From Robiginitalea biformata HTCC2501 (GTDB taxonomy: Bacteria > Bacteroidota > Bacteroidia > Flavobacteriales > Flavobacteriaceae): DNA of 64,000 nt. This document shows positions 1-7,983 of the stretch, piece after piece. Location: contig NC_013222.1 in the NCBI RefSeq assembly GCF_000024125.1, positions 1,240,001 through 1,304,000 of the forward strand, written 5' to 3'. Position numbers and translations under genes: made by a program. The notes beneath the pieces were generated by a model, which saw nothing but the letters and a program-made list of their open reading frames with translations, did no database searches and was not told where the DNA came from. Positions within the stretch are counted from its first letter, which is position 1; each line of letters begins with the position of its first letter.

Positions 1-324
1 GAAAACGCCCGTTGGCTGAAGGAACAGCAGGAAGAAACCGTGGTGCCCCTCAGCATCGCGGACTACCGCAAGCGGGAAGAGAAAAACAAGGAGCGTTCCC
101 AGTATTTCCGCAATAATATGAAATACGACTCCAAGCTCACCTTCAGTTCACTGAAATACGAGCAGGAGCTCTTTACCCAGGATTCCGTGCTTCGCGAAAA
201 ACGCGATCGCTGGCACCAGAACCTCGCCCGGGACGTCTACGTGGAGGAGGCCATCAATGTGCTGGAAGACCTCAAGTTGAACCACTTCAAGAAGGATAAA
301 CTGGCCAGTCGCCTGGACGACTGA
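1..324 (+). CDS. carboxy-terminal (tail-specific) processing protease, C-terminal end only
   Basis: The reading frame is open from the first base (ENARWLKEQQEETVVPLS...) and stops at 322-324, so the 5' part lies outside the window. The visible 107 residues are highly charged and match the C-terminal extension of S41A tail-specific proteases (Prc/Tsp, with the DUF3340-type tail PLSIADYRK...), which follows the PDZ and Ser/Lys catalytic core in Bacteroidota. Such enzymes trim periplasmic proteins from their C-termini. No catalytic residue is visible here, so the call rests on the tail alone. A strong terminator follows at 345-378. Confidence 0.7.
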   Translation, partial: ENARWLKEQQEETVVPLSIADYRKREEKNKERSQYFRNNMKYDSKLTFSSLKYEQELFTQDSVLREKRDRWHQNLARDVYVEEAINVLEDLKLNHFKKDKLASRLDD

Positions 325-344
325 TGCAGTTGATAAATAAGAAG

Positions 345-378
345 AAGCCCCGGTGCATGGCGCGCCGGGGCTTTTTTT
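345..378 (+). terminator. Rho-independent terminator between convergent genes
   Basis: Arms AAGCCCCGG (345-353) and CCGGGGCTT (365-373) pair perfectly around an 11-nt loop and run into a T tract. It ends the protease transcript. Since msrA converges from the other side (stop at 377-379) and the far flank is A/T-rich, the hairpin may serve both directions. Confidence 0.85.
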
Positions 379-928
379 ATGCCGGGTTTTTGAGCCGGGA
401 GGCAAAAAGATCCCGCAGTTTCCGCATTTTCGGGTCGATGACTACCCGGCAATAACCCAGCTCGGGGTTCCGCCGGTAGAAATCCTGGTGTTCCGGATCT
501 GCTTCGTAGAAATTGGAAAGGGGAGAGACCTCCGTGACGATTGGGTCGTCGAAGTACTGCTGCATTTCGGCAATCACTTCCCGTGCCACTTGTTCCTGTT
601 CGGCATCGTGGAAGAAGACCACGGAGCGGTACTGGGTTCCCCGGTCGGCCCCCTGCCGGTTCAGGGTTGTCGGGTCGTGGGTGCTGAGGAAGACCACCAG
701 CAGGTCCCGGAAGGATATTTCCTCCGGGTTAAAACGGACCCGGACAACTTCGGCATGCCCCGTCAGGCCGGAGCACACTTCCCGGTACGTCGGTTTTCCG
801 GGGACCGTCCCGCCGCTGTAGCCGGATACTACCGATTCCACCCCCCGCAATTCCTGGAATACCGCCTCGATACACCAGAAACATCCGGCACCCAGCGTGG
901 CTTCCTGCAACGATTTAGTCGGCATCAC
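377..928 (-). CDS. msrA: peptide-methionine (S)-S-oxide reductase MsrA
   Basis: Reduces the S epimer of methionine sulfoxide in proteins, repairing oxidative damage in the cytoplasm. The 183-residue protein has the MsrA nucleophile motif GCFWCIE (Cys16, Glu21), the signature TTLNRQGADRGTQYRS, and a second Cys in LGYCRVVI near the C-terminus that can act as resolving cysteine. The length is normal for a single-domain MsrA. Its start overlaps the end of msrB by 14 nt, so the two are translationally coupled in one minus-strand operon. The first two codons are both ATG, so the start is uncertain by one residue. Confidence 0.96.
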   Translation of the reverse strand: MMPTKSLQEATLGAGCFWCIEAVFQELRGVESVVSGYSGGTVPGKPTYREVCSGLTGHAEVVRVRFNPEEISFRDLLVVFLSTHDPTTLNRQGADRGTQYRSVVFFHDAEQEQVAREVIAEMQQYFDDPIVTEVSPLSNFYEADPEHQDFYRRNPELGYCRVVIDPKMRKLRDLFASRLKNPA

Positions 929-1379
929 CAGCTGATTTATCCAGCTCTAAAGCCAGGGAATTGATGCAGTACCGCAAGCCGCTGGGGGGCGGCCCGTCAG
1001 GAAACACGTGCCCAAGGTGCGCCTCGCAGGTGTTGCAACGCGCCTCCACCCGGACCATGCCAAAAGAGGTGTCCCGGATATACCGTACGGCATGCTCCTG
1101 CACCGGCTGGGTAAAACTCGGCCAGCCCGTCCCGGAATCAAACTTGATGGTGGAGTCGAAAAGCGGGGTGCCGCAACAAACACAACGGTACATACCCGGG
1201 TCATGGGCCGTGCAGAGTTCTCCGGAATGGGGTGCCTCGGTCCCATGCGCCCGGGTAATCCGGTACTGTTCCGGCGTCAGTTGCGCTTTCCACTCGGCAT
1301 CCGATTTTACGACGCTGCGGTCCGGTTCCGGGTTGCCTTTGGTGGCGAAATGGATGATGTCTTTCCAGGTAAGTGCCAT
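915..1379 (-). CDS. msrB: peptide-methionine (R)-S-oxide reductase MsrB
   Basis: Reduces the R epimer of methionine sulfoxide and so complements MsrA, encoded just downstream. The 154-residue protein carries the two zinc CxxC pairs (CVCC at 66-69, CNTC at 115-118), the core DSGTGWPSF, and the catalytic Cys138 in RYCINS. Cys56 is a candidate resolving cysteine, though I infer that only from its position. It is the first gene of the msrB-msrA operon. It diverges from the endonuclease gene at 1485, and the 105-nt gap should hold both promoters. Confidence 0.96.
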   Translation of the reverse strand: MALTWKDIIHFATKGNPEPDRSVVKSDAEWKAQLTPEQYRITRAHGTEAPHSGELCTAHDPGMYRCVCCGTPLFDSTIKFDSGTGWPSFTQPVQEHAVRYIRDTSFGMVRVEARCNTCEAHLGHVFPDGPPPSGLRYCINSLALELDKSAGDAD

Positions 1380-1472
1380 GTATGCTTTGTATTTGATAGT
1401 TGCAGGTGCCCGAATTGGTCGGAATCGGACGGATTCCCTTACGCCCGTACAGCCTGAAGCTGCAAATTACCC

Positions 1473-1480
1473 TAAATTTG
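1473..1480 (+). promoter_or_regulatory. Bacteroidota -7 element TAAATTTG
   Basis: Exact TAnnTTTG match only 4 nt upstream of the ATG at 1485. If used, transcription would start at or next to the start codon, giving a leaderless or near-leaderless mRNA. No clear -33 TTTG is visible. Confidence 0.55.
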
Positions 1481-1484
1481 GTGC

Positions 1485-2306
1485 ATGTCCCTGACCCAAC
1501 GGCAAAAAAACCGGCTGATCTATTCCGGGTTGATGCTCCTGTGCCTGGTGGGCTTCTGGTGGTTCGAGAATTTCTACACCGAAGATCCGTATCCATCCCC
1601 ACCCGGGAGCGCCACGGCCCCGGCATTCCGGGAAGCCTGGCTTCCTTCGGGGGCAAACGGGGAGCGCATCCGCCACGACCATTACCTGCTGGAATACGCC
1701 GAAAGCTACGAACAGGCGGCCTGGGTGGCCTATGTCCTGGATCCGTCCCACCTGACGGATGACGACCGGGACCGCCCGTATTTTGTAGAGGACCCGGAGG
1801 TTTCCACCCATTCGGCCGACTGGCGGAATTACCGGGGTTCCGGGTACGACCGCGGCCACCTGTGCCCGGCCGGAGACCGGCGCTATTCCCTGGCGGCGTA
1901 CAACCAAACCTTTTATACGAGCAATATCAGTCCGCAAAACCGGGAATTCAATGCCGGGACATGGAATGAACTGGAGATGCAGGTACGCCGCTGGTGCCGT
2001 CGCTACGGCCGGTTATACGTCCTGACGGCCGGGGTGCTGGAACCCGGCTTGGACCGGATTGGCGAAGAAGGGGTGGCGGTGCCGCGCAGTTTTTATAAAA
2101 TTGTGGCCCGCGAGGGGTCGGACGGCCCGGTTGTGGTCGCCTTTTTAATGCCCAATCAGCCCCTTGAGGGCCCGTTGCAGAAATTTACGGTCCCGGTAGA
2201 CCGCATCGAAGCGATTACCGGACTCGATTTCTTCCAGGGGCTCCCGCCGGAATTGCAGGAAAGCCTTGAATCGCGTATGGGTGCAAAAGATTGGGAATTC
2301 CGGTAA
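1485..2306 (+). CDS. DNA/RNA non-specific endonuclease (NUC1, beta-beta-alpha-metal family), membrane-anchored
   Basis: Cleaves nucleic acids with a His/Mg2+ mechanism, probably outside the cytoplasm. The 273-residue protein starts with a short basic segment and one hydrophobic stretch (about residues 11-27) that would anchor it or serve as a signal. It then shows the family motif YDRGHLCPAGD (His125 as general base) and the metal-binding region TSNISPQN...GTWNELE (Asn near 161). This matches the Serratia-nuclease/NucA family, with nutrient DNA use as a usual role. There is no inhibitor or restriction partner next to it, so nothing suggests a toxin or defence role. An exact -7 element abuts the start. 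Confidence 0.92.
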   Translation: MSLTQRQKNRLIYSGLMLLCLVGFWWFENFYTEDPYPSPPGSATAPAFREAWLPSGANGERIRHDHYLLEYAESYEQAAWVAYVLDPSHLTDDDRDRPYFVEDPEVSTHSADWRNYRGSGYDRGHLCPAGDRRYSLAAYNQTFYTSNISPQNREFNAGTWNELEMQVRRWCRRYGRLYVLTAGVLEPGLDRIGEEGVAVPRSFYKIVAREGSDGPVVVAFLMPNQPLEGPLQKFTVPVDRIEAITGLDFFQGLPPELQESLESRMGAKDWEFR

Positions 2307-2342
2307 CAGCGGGGTTTCCACGCCGTAAAACACCCGGGCCAC

Positions 2343-3641
2343 TCAGGACCACTCCTTGAGCCGATTGGCGTCGAGCCGGAGGAAAATAAACAACAGGATG
2401 GTGAATCCGATGAGCCCGGACCCCCCGTAGCTGAAAAACGGCAGGGGGATCCCGATGGTTGGCAGCACCCCGATCACCATGCCGATATTGATAAAATAGT
2501 GGATCAGCAGGATGGAGATCACCCCGTAGCCGTACATCCGGCTAAAGGGGTTTTTCTGTCGTTCCGACAAGTAGACCAGCCGCAACAGCAGGATGGTGAA
2601 GAGGATCACCACTGTGGCCGTGCCGATAAAGCCCCATTCCTCGCCTACCGTGGTGAAAATATAATCGGTGTGCTGTTCAGGAACGAAATCGCCCTTGGTC
2701 CGGGTGCCCTCCAGGAACCCCTTCCCGAAAAACCCGCCGGATTCGATGGCCTTCTCGGACTGGTACGTATTGTAACCGATGGTTTTTCGGATTTCCTCGA
2801 GTTTGTCGGGGTCTTTTTCCAGGCGCAACCAGAGGCTGAAACGGTCGCGGTGCCGTTGTTCGAACACGTTCTCAAAAACGAAGTTTACGGAGAGGGACAG
2901 GACGATGGCGGCTGCATAGACGCCAACCAGCGGGAAGACCGGTACCTTCAGAGACGGCTTTTTCACCATGAAGAACCCGATGATCAGCAATGCCAGGCCG
3001 ATAGCCACCCACACGGTGCCGAACATGAGCGTGCAGACAAATACGAGGATGGCTGCCAGGGCCAGGCCCAGGTAGCCGAGCGGCAGGCCCTCCCGGAACA
3101 AAACAAAGACGAGGGAGAAGAATACCAGGGCGCTTCCGGGGTCGGGTTGCGGGATAATCAGCAGGGCCGGGATGGCGATGATCAACAGGGCAAACAACTG
3201 GTGCCTGCGCTGCTTGATGTCCGTCTGGATATCGCTCAGGTATTTGGCCAGGGCCAGGGCGGTGGCGGCCTTGGCGAGTTCGGAAGGCTGCAGGTTGAAG
3301 AAGCCCAGGTTGTACCAGGAGGTGGCGCCGGCAATGGTTTTTCCAAACACGAACAGGCCCAGGAGCAGTACCAGGGAGACCACATAGAATACGCTGGAGA
3401 ACCGTTCGTAAAAACTGGCCTCCAGGGCCATGATAACGGGGATGATTCCCAGGGAGAGGAGGATAAAGACCATTTGCTTGCCGTACAACTGGCCCATATC
3501 GAAAATCGAGCTCTCGGTTTCGTTAAATGTGCTGGAATAGATGTTCACCCAGCCGATGGCCACCAGGAGCAGGAACAGGAACACCGTCAGCCAGTCTACC
3601 CTCCGGAGGGCCCCGCTACCAGACATATTCGTTGATCTCAA
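2343..3641 (-). CDS. rodA: rod-shape SEDS peptidoglycan glycosyltransferase RodA
   Basis: Polymerises glycan strands for cell elongation together with PBP2. The 432-residue protein has about ten membrane segments, with the SEDS hallmarks ATSWYNLGFFNLQPSELAK and, near the end, GIPLPFFSYGGSGL. It is the last gene of the mreB-mreC-mreD-mrdA-rodA operon, and its start overlaps the end of mrdA by 26 nt. The next ATG (six codons in) is an alternative start that would shorten the overlap. It converges with the endonuclease gene with only 36 nt between them and no obvious terminator. Confidence 0.96.
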   Translation of the reverse strand: MRSTNMSGSGALRRVDWLTVFLFLLLVAIGWVNIYSSTFNETESSIFDMGQLYGKQMVFILLSLGIIPVIMALEASFYERFSSVFYVVSLVLLLGLFVFGKTIAGATSWYNLGFFNLQPSELAKAATALALAKYLSDIQTDIKQRRHQLFALLIIAIPALLIIPQPDPGSALVFFSLVFVLFREGLPLGYLGLALAAILVFVCTLMFGTVWVAIGLALLIIGFFMVKKPSLKVPVFPLVGVYAAAIVLSLSVNFVFENVFEQRHRDRFSLWLRLEKDPDKLEEIRKTIGYNTYQSEKAIESGGFFGKGFLEGTRTKGDFVPEQHTDYIFTTVGEEWGFIGTATVVILFTILLLRLVYLSERQKNPFSRMYGYGVISILLIHYFINIGMVIGVLPTIGIPLPFFSYGGSGLIGFTILLFIFLRLDANRLKEWS

Positions 3642-5484
3642 ATTCCTCCCCGCTGTACGGCTTGGCGTATTCGTGCTCCAGCGTCTTCTCGAGCATCCGT
3701 TTTTCCAGGTCCGTCCGGCTGATTTCGCCCTTGAGGTATTTTTCGATCAGCAGGGAGGCGATGTGGCCGGCATAGCGCGCCCCGTAGTACCCGTGTTCAA
3801 TGTAGACAGCCAGGGCAATTTTTGGATTGTCCACCGGGGCAAAGGCGACGAAAATGGAGTGGTCGGTGAGCTGGGTCCGCACCCCGTCTATTTTTGTGTA
3901 GTTCTCTACAGTCCCGGTTTTCCCGGCAATGTCCACCCCCGGGATTCTCAGCCATTTGGCCGTGCCTTTTTCGTAGACGTCTGCCATCCCCCGGATCACC
4001 GGTTCAAAATGCTGGGGGTCGATTGTCGTGTAATGTTTTTCGGTGAATTTCGGGATATCGATGGACTGCCCCCCCACTTCCTTGATCAGATGGGGCGTGT
4101 AAAACCAGCCGCGATTCGCAATGGCCGCGGTCATGTTGGCCAGTTGGATGGGCGTGGCAGCTACCTCGCCCTGCCCGATGGAGTTGGAAATGATATAGGT
4201 GGAACTCCACCTTCCGTCCCCGTACACCCGGTCGTAGTATTCCTTGTTGGGAATCCGTCCCCTCGCCCCGGTGGGGAGGTCGTACCCCAAAAAGTCCCCG
4301 AGGCCGAAGCTCCTCATATGCTTCTCCCAGACGTCCATGGCGGCATCCGTGGTTTCGAAATTGTCGTAGAATTTCCGGAAGGTCCCCGCAAAATAGGCGT
4401 TGCAGGATTTGTAGATGCCGCTATTCATCGTCCGCAGGCCACCCCCGCAGTGGCACCCCCGCAACTTGTTTCCCACGTAAAAGCCGTTGTAGCACCGGAA
4501 GGTGGTTTCCGGGGAAATCACCCCTTCCTGCAAGGCGACCAGCGCATTGAGGGTCTTAAACGGCGACCCGGGCGAGGGTTGCGCCAGGATGGCCCGGTCC
4601 CAGGTAGGCTTGGAGATGGTGTCGTAATGCAGGGCGCTGTAATTCTTGGAGCGCTCCCGTCCCACCAACAGGGCGGGGTCGTAGGTAGGCCCGGAAATCA
4701 GGGCCAGGACTTCGCCCGTGGCGGGTTCGATGGCGACGATGCCGCCCCGCTTGCCGTTCATCAGGCGTTCCCCGTATTCCTGCAACTGCTTGTCCAGGGT
4801 AATGCGGATTTCCGTACCAGGCTGGGGCAGCGTATCCAGCGCCCCGTCCTTGTAAGGGCCGATCTCCCGGTTAAACCGGTCTTTCTGGATGACTTTTACG
4901 CCTTTACGGCCGCGCAGGATTTCCTCGTATTGTTTCTCGATGCCGGTCCGCCCCGTGAGTTCGCCCTGTTCGTAATACGGGTTCTTTTGCAGGTCCCATT
5001 CGTTGACCTCGCTGATATACCCGAGTACATTGGCCGCAGCCTTTGTCCGATAGTCCCTCAGGGAGCGCTTCTCGATGTAGAACCCCTTGTATTTCCGCAT
5101 CTTTTCCTGCAGCCCGGCATAGTCCTCCTTAGACAACTGGGGCACCATTACCGAGGGCAGGCGGGGAGAGTACACCCGGGCCTTTTCCAGCTGGGAGACA
5201 AACCGATCCCGGTCGATTCCCAGCAGGGAGCAGAATTCCAGGGTATCCAGGGGCTCCACCTCCCGGGGGATCACCATCACGTCATACGCGGGCTGGTTGG
5301 CCACCAAAAGCTCGCCGTTCCGGTCGTAGATGTAGCCCCGTTCCGGGTAGTCGTATACCACCTTGATGGCCGGGTCTTCCAGGATCTGGTCCGGGGAAAA
5401 ACGGAAAAGCTGCAAATAGGACAGCCTGCCGATAAAAGTCAGCCCGATCAGGATAATGATGGAAGACAGAACCAGCTTCTTCAT
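3616..5484 (-). CDS. mrdA: penicillin-binding protein 2 (elongasome transpeptidase)
   Basis: Cross-links peptidoglycan in the elongation complex with RodA. The 622-residue protein has an N-terminal membrane anchor (residues 4-20), a PBP dimerisation/pedestal domain, and a transpeptidase domain with SPFK (Ser307 nucleophile, Lys310), SCN (in YKSCNAYF) and KTG (in AGKTGTVEN). A Cys/Gly-rich loop (GCHCGGG) precedes the SxN motif. It lies in the mre operon between mreD and rodA, with 57 nt to mreD and an overlap with rodA. Confidence 0.96.
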   Translation of the reverse strand: MKKLVLSSIIILIGLTFIGRLSYLQLFRFSPDQILEDPAIKVVYDYPERGYIYDRNGELLVANQPAYDVMVIPREVEPLDTLEFCSLLGIDRDRFVSQLEKARVYSPRLPSVMVPQLSKEDYAGLQEKMRKYKGFYIEKRSLRDYRTKAAANVLGYISEVNEWDLQKNPYYEQGELTGRTGIEKQYEEILRGRKGVKVIQKDRFNREIGPYKDGALDTLPQPGTEIRITLDKQLQEYGERLMNGKRGGIVAIEPATGEVLALISGPTYDPALLVGRERSKNYSALHYDTISKPTWDRAILAQPSPGSPFKTLNALVALQEGVISPETTFRCYNGFYVGNKLRGCHCGGGLRTMNSGIYKSCNAYFAGTFRKFYDNFETTDAAMDVWEKHMRSFGLGDFLGYDLPTGARGRIPNKEYYDRVYGDGRWSSTYIISNSIGQGEVAATPIQLANMTAAIANRGWFYTPHLIKEVGGQSIDIPKFTEKHYTTIDPQHFEPVIRGMADVYEKGTAKWLRIPGVDIAGKTGTVENYTKIDGVRTQLTDHSIFVAFAPVDNPKIALAVYIEHGYYGARYAGHIASLLIEKYLKGEISRTDLEKRMLEKTLEHEYAKPYSGEEFEINEYVW

Positions 5485-5541
5485 CTTCGGCGGATGCGGT
5501 TATTAATTAGTATCTATTGCGGGTGGCAGCGAGGTTTCGGA

Positions 5542-6048
5542 TCACTCCCTTCGGATGGCAAACAAAGTTGCCAGCAACACCGAGAACACGAACGTGCTGA
5601 GCCCCGTGAGAACCACCCGTTTCAAAATTAACAGCAAATTCGACAAACTAAAAATTTCGAACGCAAAGAATACCAGGTGGTGTACCACTACCAATAACGC
5701 TAAAAACGTGAATTGTTGTACCCGGGTGGAGTTGGAAAGGCGGAAATTCTGGAATTCCATGTTGACCCCGAAAACAAACCGCATGAGCGGATATCGGAGG
5801 AAGGCCGTTGTCAGGGCGGCAATCGTATGCAGGGCCATGGTGTCCGAGAACAGGTCTACCGCAAAGCCCAGCAGGAAGGCGGCCAGTACGAGCGTGGTGC
5901 GGTTTTCCCGGACGGGGTACCAGTAGAGGAACAGGACATAGACCATCGGATTGACATACCCGAAGAGGTTCATGCGGTTAAAGACCAGTACCTGGACCAG
6001 GACCAGCGCAATGAATCGGATACCGGTAAGCAGGTAGTTATAAGTCAT
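5542..6048 (-). CDS. mreD: rod shape-determining protein MreD
   Basis: Small integral membrane partner of MreC in the elongation complex. The protein is strongly hydrophobic with about five membrane segments (LLTGIRFIALVLVQVLVF..., NPMVYVLFLYWYPV...). It is not confidently alignable by eye beyond the MreD pattern, but its place between mreC and mrdA is decisive. I chose the ATG at 6048 (MTYNYLLTG, 168 residues), which overlaps mreC by 11 nt. An upstream ATG at 6081 would add 11 residues without membrane character. Confidence 0.9.
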   Translation of the reverse strand: MTYNYLLTGIRFIALVLVQVLVFNRMNLFGYVNPMVYVLFLYWYPVRENRTTLVLAAFLLGFAVDLFSDTMALHTIAALTTAFLRYPLMRFVFGVNMEFQNFRLSNSTRVQQFTFLALLVVVHHLVFFAFEIFSLSNLLLILKRVVLTGLSTFVFSVLLATLFAIRRE

Positions 6049-6856
6049 TGGCCACGTCGGATTCCAGTTGGAGGATTTCATCCCGATCCCGGTTGCGGAT
6101 CAGGTAGACTTGTTTCAGGTTGGTCATGTCGTTGAACAGCCGGACGTCAATCTGGTAAAAGCTCTGCGATTCGGTCAGGGAGAATGCCTCGATGGTGCCG
6201 ATCGGGATGTTTTCCGGGAAGATACTCGACATGGCCCCGGTGACAATCGTATCCCCTTCGCGAAGCGGCACCAAACGGGGGATGTCCTCGAGTTGCACGA
6301 GTTGGTAATCCCGGCCGTCCCAGGTCAGCGAGCCAAAGTAATCCGTCCCGGCGATCTTGGCGTTGATATTCGATTTGGCGTTGAGGATACTCTGCACCGA
6401 GGCGTAGTTCCTGCTGGCTTTTTCCACAATCCCGAGGATGCCCCGGGAGGTGATCACCCCCATGTCCTGGGAGACGCTGTCCGAGCGCCCCTTGTCGATG
6501 GTGATGTAGTTGTTCGCCTCGGAATAGCTGTTTTTGATGATGGAGGCAGTCATCACCTGATAGTGTAATTCGGCAGTATCCAATTCCATGGAATCCCGGG
6601 TTTCGGAATTGAACAACAGCATGCGCAACCTGCGGTTCTCCTCCAGGAGCTTGTCGTTCTCCTGCTCCAGCCCAAAGTAATCCGTCACGGAGTTGGAGGC
6701 ATTGTAAACCGACCCGGTGAGCCAGTTGGCCGAGTTGAAGTATCGGGAACGGTGCAGGGCGTTGTTTTGAACGGTTAGCAAAAGGGCTACAGCCAGCAGG
6801 AACAGGTAAAGCAGGGAGGATCGGTTCCGGAGGATGAAATTGATTATCCGCTGCAT
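6038..6856 (-). CDS. mreC: rod shape-determining protein MreC
   Basis: Periplasmic scaffold that activates PBP2 and links it to MreB. The 272-residue protein has a basic N-terminus, one membrane span (about residues 15-29), a coiled coil rich in Glu/Asn/Leu (GLEQENDKLLEENRRLRMLL) and the beta-barrel MreC domain with GRSDSVSQDMGVIT and GIVEKASRNYASVQSIL. It follows mreB after 40 nt that contain a GC hairpin, and overlaps mreD. Confidence 0.95.
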   Translation of the reverse strand: MQRIINFILRNRSSLLYLFLLAVALLLTVQNNALHRSRYFNSANWLTGSVYNASNSVTDYFGLEQENDKLLEENRRLRMLLFNSETRDSMELDTAELHYQVMTASIIKNSYSEANNYITIDKGRSDSVSQDMGVITSRGILGIVEKASRNYASVQSILNAKSNINAKIAGTDYFGSLTWDGRDYQLVQLEDIPRLVPLREGDTIVTGAMSSIFPENIPIGTIEAFSLTESQSFYQIDVRLFNDMTNLKQVYLIRNRDRDEILQLESDVANDL

Positions 6857-6872
6857 GCTGCTTTATTGAACT

Positions 6873-6891
6873 GCCGGGGCCCGGCCCCGGC
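6873..6891 (-). other. GC hairpin between mreB and mreC
   Basis: GCCGGGG (6873-6879) pairs with CCCCGGC (6885-6891) around a 5-nt loop in the mreB-mreC gap. In the operon direction no T tract follows, so it looks like an mRNA stability or processing element rather than a terminator. In the opposite direction it is followed by GTTTTATTT, where no gene ends. Confidence 0.5.
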
Positions 6892-6896
6892 CCGTT

Positions 6897-7925
6897 TTAT
6901 TTGATGAGGATGCTCTTGTAGCGCTCCAGGTTTTTCAGGGCGATCCCGGTGCCCCGGACCACGGCGCGGAGCGGGTCCTCAGCAATGTAGACCGGCAGGT
7001 CCGTTTTCTGGGAAAGCCGCCGGTCGAGCCCGCGGAGCATCGAACCGCCACCTGCCAGGTAGATCCCGGTGTTGTAGATATCCGCCGCCAGCTCGGGCGG
7101 GGTTTGCGACAGGGTTTCCATCACGGCGTCTTCCACACGCAGGATCGACTTGTCGAGCGCCTTGGCGATTTCCCGGTAGGAAATCGACACCTGTTTGGGT
7201 TTCCCGGTCAGCAGGTCGCGGCCCTGTACGGACATCTCGTCCGGGGGCGACTGCAGGTCTTCCGTAGCCGACCCGATTTGGATTTTAATGTTCTCGGCCG
7301 TGCTCTCCCCCACATAGAGGTTGTGCTGCGTCCGCATGTAATAGATAATGTCGTTGGTAAAGACGTCCCCGGCAATTTTAACCGATTTGTCGCAGACGAT
7401 CCCCCCGAGGGCAATCACGGCAATTTCGGTGGTCCCCCCTCCGATGTCGACGATCATGTTCCCCTTGGGCTGCATGATATCCAGTCCGATCCCGATGGCA
7501 GCCGCCATGGGCTCATGGATCAGGTAGACCTCCTTGCCGTTGACCCGCTCGGCGGATTCTTTGACGGCGCGCATCTCCACTTCGGTAATCCCCGACGGGA
7601 TACAGATAACCATGCGCAGGGCAGGCGGGAACCATTTCTTCTTCAGGGCCGGGATGTTCTTGATGAACATATTGATCATCTTCTCCGAGGCGTCAAAATC
7701 GGCGATAACCCCGTCCTTGAGCGGCCGGATGGTCTTGATGTTCTCATGGGTTTTCCCCTGCATCATGTTCGCCTCTCGGCCCACTGCGATGATTTTCCCG
7801 GAAATCCGGTCCCGGGCCACGATGGAGGGGCTGTCCACCACCACCTTGTCGTCGTGTATGATCAGGGTGTTGGCGGTACCGAGGTCAATGGCTATTTCCT
7901 CGGTCAAGAAATCAAAAAAACCCAT
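6897..7925 (-). CDS. mreB: rod shape-determining actin homologue MreB
   Basis: Forms membrane-bound ATP-dependent filaments that steer lateral wall synthesis. The 342-residue protein has the actin-fold ATP motifs IDLGTANTLI (phosphate 1), MIVDIGGGTTEIAVI (phosphate 2) and GIYLAGGGSMLRGLD (adenosine). The length is typical. It heads the mre-mrd operon, 58 nt downstream of purH, and may use its own promoter there: a TA-rich segment with TTTG lies at about 7955, but its spacing is one base off the TAnnTTTG consensus. Confidence 0.97.
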   Translation of the reverse strand: MGFFDFLTEEIAIDLGTANTLIIHDDKVVVDSPSIVARDRISGKIIAVGREANMMQGKTHENIKTIRPLKDGVIADFDASEKMINMFIKNIPALKKKWFPPALRMVICIPSGITEVEMRAVKESAERVNGKEVYLIHEPMAAAIGIGLDIMQPKGNMIVDIGGGTTEIAVIALGGIVCDKSVKIAGDVFTNDIIYYMRTQHNLYVGESTAENIKIQIGSATEDLQSPPDEMSVQGRDLLTGKPKQVSISYREIAKALDKSILRVEDAVMETLSQTPPELAADIYNTGIYLAGGGSMLRGLDRRLSQKTDLPVYIAEDPLRAVVRGTGIALKNLERYKSILIK

Positions 7926-7983
7926 TGGCTAGCTGTTTGGTTTCCCGTCGAACGGGCAAATTTTATCGATAAAAGTAGTAAAA

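Noticed and set aside
1485..2306. Endonuclease as a defence or contact-toxin component
   Set aside because: There is no immunity gene, no polymorphic toxin delivery domain and no restriction partner; a membrane-anchored NUC1 enzyme fits nutrient or envelope roles better.
3541..5631. Long open frame on the plus strand across rodA-mrdA (696 codons)
   Set aside because: It lies wholly opposite two clear genes with catalytic motifs, and its composition (Gly, Arg, Pro, Val, His) is the usual shadow of GC-rich coding DNA.
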